A stretch of DNA of 15,977 bases from Bifidobacteriaceae bacterium NR021 (GTDB lineage Bacteria; Actinomycetota; Actinomycetes; Actinomycetales; Bifidobacteriaceae), in NCBI GenBank assembly GCA_003585845.1, contig NQOP01000002.1, positions 325,659 through 341,635 on the forward strand. Direction: 5' to 3'. Made by a program: the position numbers and the translations under genes. Shown piece by piece: positions 13,351 to 15,977 of the stretch. Within the stretch, counting starts at the first letter, position 1. Every line of letters starts with the position of its first letter. The notes under the pieces are model-generated. The model was given only the letters and a program-made list of their open reading frames with translations, made no database searches and was not told where the DNA came from.

Positions 13351-14784
13351 TTATTGATTATCTGTGTCTTGGTTTTCTTGAGACCCGTTAGCTTCGCTAG
13401 CTTCTTCAGATTCAGCCAACGCAGCTTGAACATCTCGCTGAGCCTGCTTAGCATCCGCAGAAGATTGAGCATTCGCCGAATCCTCATTATCGTCAGAAAC
13501 TTGCGCAACTTGTTGGCTTTGTTGAGCATCCCCAAAATCAAATCCAGAGAAAGCATTCGCAAACAGCGAGCGCAATTCCGTAACGCGCTGCGTAATAGTT
13601 GCCTCACGATGCTGTAATTGGGTTAATCGAGTCGTCATGCCATCAAGCTCTTGCTGCGCTGCAGCTCTACGCTCTTCAACCTGAGCAGTTGCCTCCTGCA
13701 TAGCTTTTCGCACAATATCAGCAGCCTGACTATCCGCAGCCTGATGCGTTTGCGCTGCATATTCGTCAGCTTCTTGATGAACAGTTTTTGCGCGAGCAAC
13801 CAAAGCATCTGCTTCTTCCTGAGCTGCACTTTCTTTCTCTTTTAAACCAGAAAGCAAGGCATTGACTTTCTTTGTAGCTTCCTCCTGTTGAGCAGCAATA
13901 TCTGCGCGAATCTGCTCAACTTCTGCACTAACTTGGCTTAATGTACGCGTACGTTCAACTTGAGCATCATCCGCAATTTCTTGAGCTTTAGCGGCAGCAG
14001 CATCCGTAATTTCGCCAGCTTTGCGCTGTGCGTCAGCCATCATCTTCGAAGCATGTTCGCGCATATCAGCAAGCTTTTTATTTGCTTCTGCGAGAGCAGA
14101 TTCAATCTGATCGTTTGTTTCAGCTTTAGCACGCGCAATCTCTTCGTTTGCAGCCGCACGCTGCTCAGCAATTTTTTGAGCAGCTTCCGACTTAAGTTGC
14201 GAAATGCTGCTTTCTTGTTGCGCACGCTCTGAAGCCATACGCTTTGTATGTTCTTCTTGAGCGTTTTGTAAAGCTAATTCTGCAGCGTCTTTTTGAGCTT
14301 GCACATCTTTAGCAGTAGTATCGCGCAAACGTGCAGAATCTTCTTGTGCAGCCTGCATAAGTTGTGTCGACTTTTGCGTGGCATTGGAAAGCATTGTGTC
14401 TGCTTTAGTTTGTGCTTCTTGCATTAAATGTGCAGCATCCAGCTTTGCATTGTTCAGCAAAGTTCCAGCTTGTGCTTGTGCATTCTTTTTAATTGATGCA
14501 GCATCTTGCTTAGCGCGCTCAAGCAATTGAGAACTAGTTTGCTCAGCAGATGCCAGCAATTGTTGCGCATTTGCACCTAAAGATGCAAAAGTATTTCCGC
14601 TTTTTGCACGTTTTACATTATTTTTTTCTTCTTGCAATTGCGCTTGTAATTGCAAAATTGATTCATCGCTTGAACGCACTTGTTCACGCAGACGAGAAAT
14701 AGTACGCTCATAGTTTGCAAATGCTTCATTTACCTTGTCTTTATCGTACCCACGCAACGCGGTTGGGAATAAATCAGCCACCAT
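13351..14784 (-). CDS. DivIVA-like long coiled-coil protein
   Basis: 477 residues. The N-terminus VADLFPTALRGYDKDKVNEAFANYERTISRLREQ matches the DivIVA membrane-curvature domain, with the GYDKDKV hinge motif. About 370 residues of Ala/Gln/Glu/Lys-rich heptad sequence follow, with many AQ..AD.M...A..KA repeats, forming a very long coiled coil. The C-terminal 70 or so residues are acidic, Ser/Gln/Asn-rich and probably disordered (ending SQENQDTDNQ). The start at 14784 follows AAAGGAAT. DivIVA/Wag31 and the related actinobacterial Scy and FilP organise the cell pole and wall growth. This one is longer than Wag31, so a polar scaffold is the best inference. It follows pgeF, in keeping with the pgeF-to-divIVA neighbourhood of other Gram-positives. 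Confidence 0.85.
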   Translation of the reverse strand: MVADLFPTALRGYDKDKVNEAFANYERTISRLREQVRSSDESILQLQAQLQEEKNNVKRAKSGNTFASLGANAQQLLASAEQTSSQLLERAKQDAASIKKNAQAQAGTLLNNAKLDAAHLMQEAQTKADTMLSNATQKSTQLMQAAQEDSARLRDTTAKDVQAQKDAAELALQNAQEEHTKRMASERAQQESSISQLKSEAAQKIAEQRAAANEEIARAKAETNDQIESALAEANKKLADMREHASKMMADAQRKAGEITDAAAAKAQEIADDAQVERTRTLSQVSAEVEQIRADIAAQQEEATKKVNALLSGLKEKESAAQEEADALVARAKTVHQEADEYAAQTHQAADSQAADIVRKAMQEATAQVEERRAAAQQELDGMTTRLTQLQHREATITQRVTELRSLFANAFSGFDFGDAQQSQQVAQVSDDNEDSANAQSSADAKQAQRDVQAALAESEEASEANGSQENQDTDNQ

Positions 14785-14861
14785 AATATTCCTTTCACAA
14801 GCCCCCACACAGCTGCACAAAACGCTGTGCTACACCATCAGAATCAACGCTATCACTTACA

Positions 14862-14897
14862 AGCAAAAAACACTCGTGTGTTGCGCACGTTTTTGCT
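14862..14897 (-). terminator. Possible terminator after pgeF
   Basis: On the minus strand AACAC-ACGA-GTGTT is followed by four more T within a T-run, and outer arms AGCAAAAA/TTTTTGCT can extend the stem. The core stem is only 5 bp. It lies about 65 bp past the pgeF stop and before the divIVA-like gene. Confidence 0.45.
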
Positions 14898-14960
14898 AAG
14901 CTCACACAACTGCACTTACTACCTAGCTCAAATACAGTAATGTTTATATAGCATATGTGA

Positions 14961-15926
14961 TTATTTGTTGCGAATTACTAAAGCAAGAAGTCTACCTTCA
15001 TGCGATTTTCCAGCAAGTTGCGCGCGCCTATGCGAATACCACAGAGGATTTTCCAAAGTGCACATTGGGTTTTGCAAATCCTGCAAGCGTGCAGCTAAGG
15101 ACTCGCCCTCCCCATCTACTTCGCAAATCGTGCGCAATTCCTCATCTTCAGATAAATATTGCGTTGCAGCTGTAACTCGCGGCAAAGCGTCAACAATATT
15201 CGCAACTCCTGCGAGCGCTAAATCAATGCGAGCAGCTTCAGCAATATCAATACCGATTCCACCGAAACGCGTTTTTGTTACAGTTTGCGGGTATCGTTTT
15301 TCAAAATCGCGCGCAATACTCTCACCAACTTCGTAGCAATCTCCACAAATACATGGGCCGAGCACTGCTGTTATGCGAGAACGCTCAGCTCCCTTTTCGC
15401 ACATTGCTTCGATAGCAGCATCGAGCACTCCAGCCATCAATCCTTTTCGCCCACAATGCGCTGCAGCGATTACTCCAGCTTCGTCGTCCGAAAGTAAAAC
15501 TGGCAAACAATCTGCAGCAAACATTCCCAAAGCAAGCGAGCACGCAGTTGAAACTTGCGCATCCGCCTCAATTCTCAATTGTGAATCTGCAAAACCTGTT
15601 GCATCAAAACCGTAAGAAGTATTCCATGAATCTACTACACTATCTGCGTCAAATACTTCTCTGCCATGAATTTGAGCAACAAGCGACAAGTCTGCTTGCA
15701 AAGCTTTCTGTAAAGCTGCGCGATTGCTTGCTACGGCTTGTGCGCTATCTCCGGCGCGTCCGCCTAAATTAAGTGAAGCAAATGAGCCTTCAGAAATTCC
15801 ACCCAATCTAGTAGTAAAAACTGCATGAGTGTGAGTTCCTAACGCCACCGGAATAGTCACAGGAATTGGCGTACCGTCCTCATCTTCGTGAGGCAACGGC
15901 ATACCAGTTACGCTTGTTTCTTGCAT
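14961..15926 (-). CDS. pgeF: YfiH/PgeF laccase-domain protein
   Basis: 321 residues. The multicopper-oxidase-like YfiH fold is marked by FTTRLGGISEGSFASLNLG, QIHGREV with His87, FAADCLPVLL with Cys140, AAHCGRKGL with His157, and LGPCICGDCYEVG. The His/Cys/His set binds a metal (zinc) in family structures. Members have been described as purine nucleoside phosphorylase/adenosine deaminase enzymes and as peptidoglycan-editing factors. The precise role here is open. The usual AHAGWRG is replaced by AHCGRKG, which adds a cysteine beside the metal His and loses the Trp. The start at 15926 follows GAAAGAAAAC, a modest ribosome site. The gene begins 14 bp after the stop of an upstream frame. Confidence 0.9.
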   Translation of the reverse strand: MQETSVTGMPLPHEDEDGTPIPVTIPVALGTHTHAVFTTRLGGISEGSFASLNLGGRAGDSAQAVASNRAALQKALQADLSLVAQIHGREVFDADSVVDSWNTSYGFDATGFADSQLRIEADAQVSTACSLALGMFAADCLPVLLSDDEAGVIAAAHCGRKGLMAGVLDAAIEAMCEKGAERSRITAVLGPCICGDCYEVGESIARDFEKRYPQTVTKTRFGGIGIDIAEAARIDLALAGVANIVDALPRVTAATQYLSEDEELRTICEVDGEGESLAARLQDLQNPMCTLENPLWYSHRRAQLAGKSHEGRLLALVIRNK

Positions 15927-15940
15927 TTTATTGTTTTCTT

Positions 15941-15976
15941 TCAGCCTAAATAAGCCAATTCTTCATTGCTTAATTG
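15941..15976 (-). CDS. C-terminal end of an upstream gene (partial)
   Basis: Eleven codons, QLSNEELAYLG, end in TGA at 15943-15941, just ahead of pgeF. The spacing and protein-like composition suggest the tail of an operon partner whose body lies beyond the right edge. Another frame ends AIKQ-stop, so the reading frame is not certain. The product cannot be identified. Confidence 0.35.
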   Translation of the reverse strand, partial: QLSNEELAYLG

Positions 15977-15977
15977 C

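Overview
The window looks like a chromosomal core segment of a low-G+C member of the Bifidobacteriaceae, most likely Gardnerella. This is inferred from actinobacterial-type proteins (a DivIVA-like Ala-rich coiled coil, a class I DAHP synthase, a C1-family PepC, an rplJ-rplL pair), clearly AT-leaning composition (low 40s % G+C by eye) and AT-rich intergenic DNA. No database was consulted. Every gene I can support lies on the minus strand, so transcription runs from right to left.

Reading in transcription order from the right edge: a few codons of an unknown gene end just before a YfiH/PgeF laccase-domain protein (14961-15926). Next come a long DivIVA-like coiled-coil protein (13351-14784) and aminopeptidase C (11904-13238). 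An unusual cluster of three perfect hairpins and a diverged repeat follows (11732-11906), then DAHP synthase, the first step of aromatic amino acid synthesis. After that, a small four-helix membrane protein overlaps the MTA/SAH nucleosidase gene by 8 bases. The high-affinity phosphate importer pstS-pstC-pstA-pstB follows (8967 down to 4792): lipoprotein, two permeases and ATPase, with a TTG-started pstC, an abutting pstC/pstA junction and a purine-rich AAAGC repeat before pstB. A NCS2/AzgA-type purine permease ends at a clear terminator.

Then comes the L10-L12 ribosomal operon. It has a near-consensus promoter (2975-3003) and a leader of about 225 nt holding a terminator and a competing hairpin, which fits L10 autoregulation by attenuation. 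rplJ, two intercistronic hairpins, rplL and a strong 11-bp-stem terminator follow.

The left end holds the most interesting locus. A secreted, Ala/Lys-rich coiled-coil surface protein (cut by the window edge) sits behind a 619-bp gene-free region. Its best promoter, TTGACT...TATCTT, has an uninterrupted run of ten G (minus strand) exactly in the spacer. The spacer is 19 bp, two more than optimal. This is the architecture of slipped-strand, phase-variable promoters. Further upstream are an 18-bp perfect palindrome and two identical TTTACA-N4-TGTAAA operator-like sites 52 bp apart. I propose this as a phase-variable and possibly regulated surface-protein locus.

I see no tRNA, rRNA, CRISPR array, insertion sequence, phage gene or origin.
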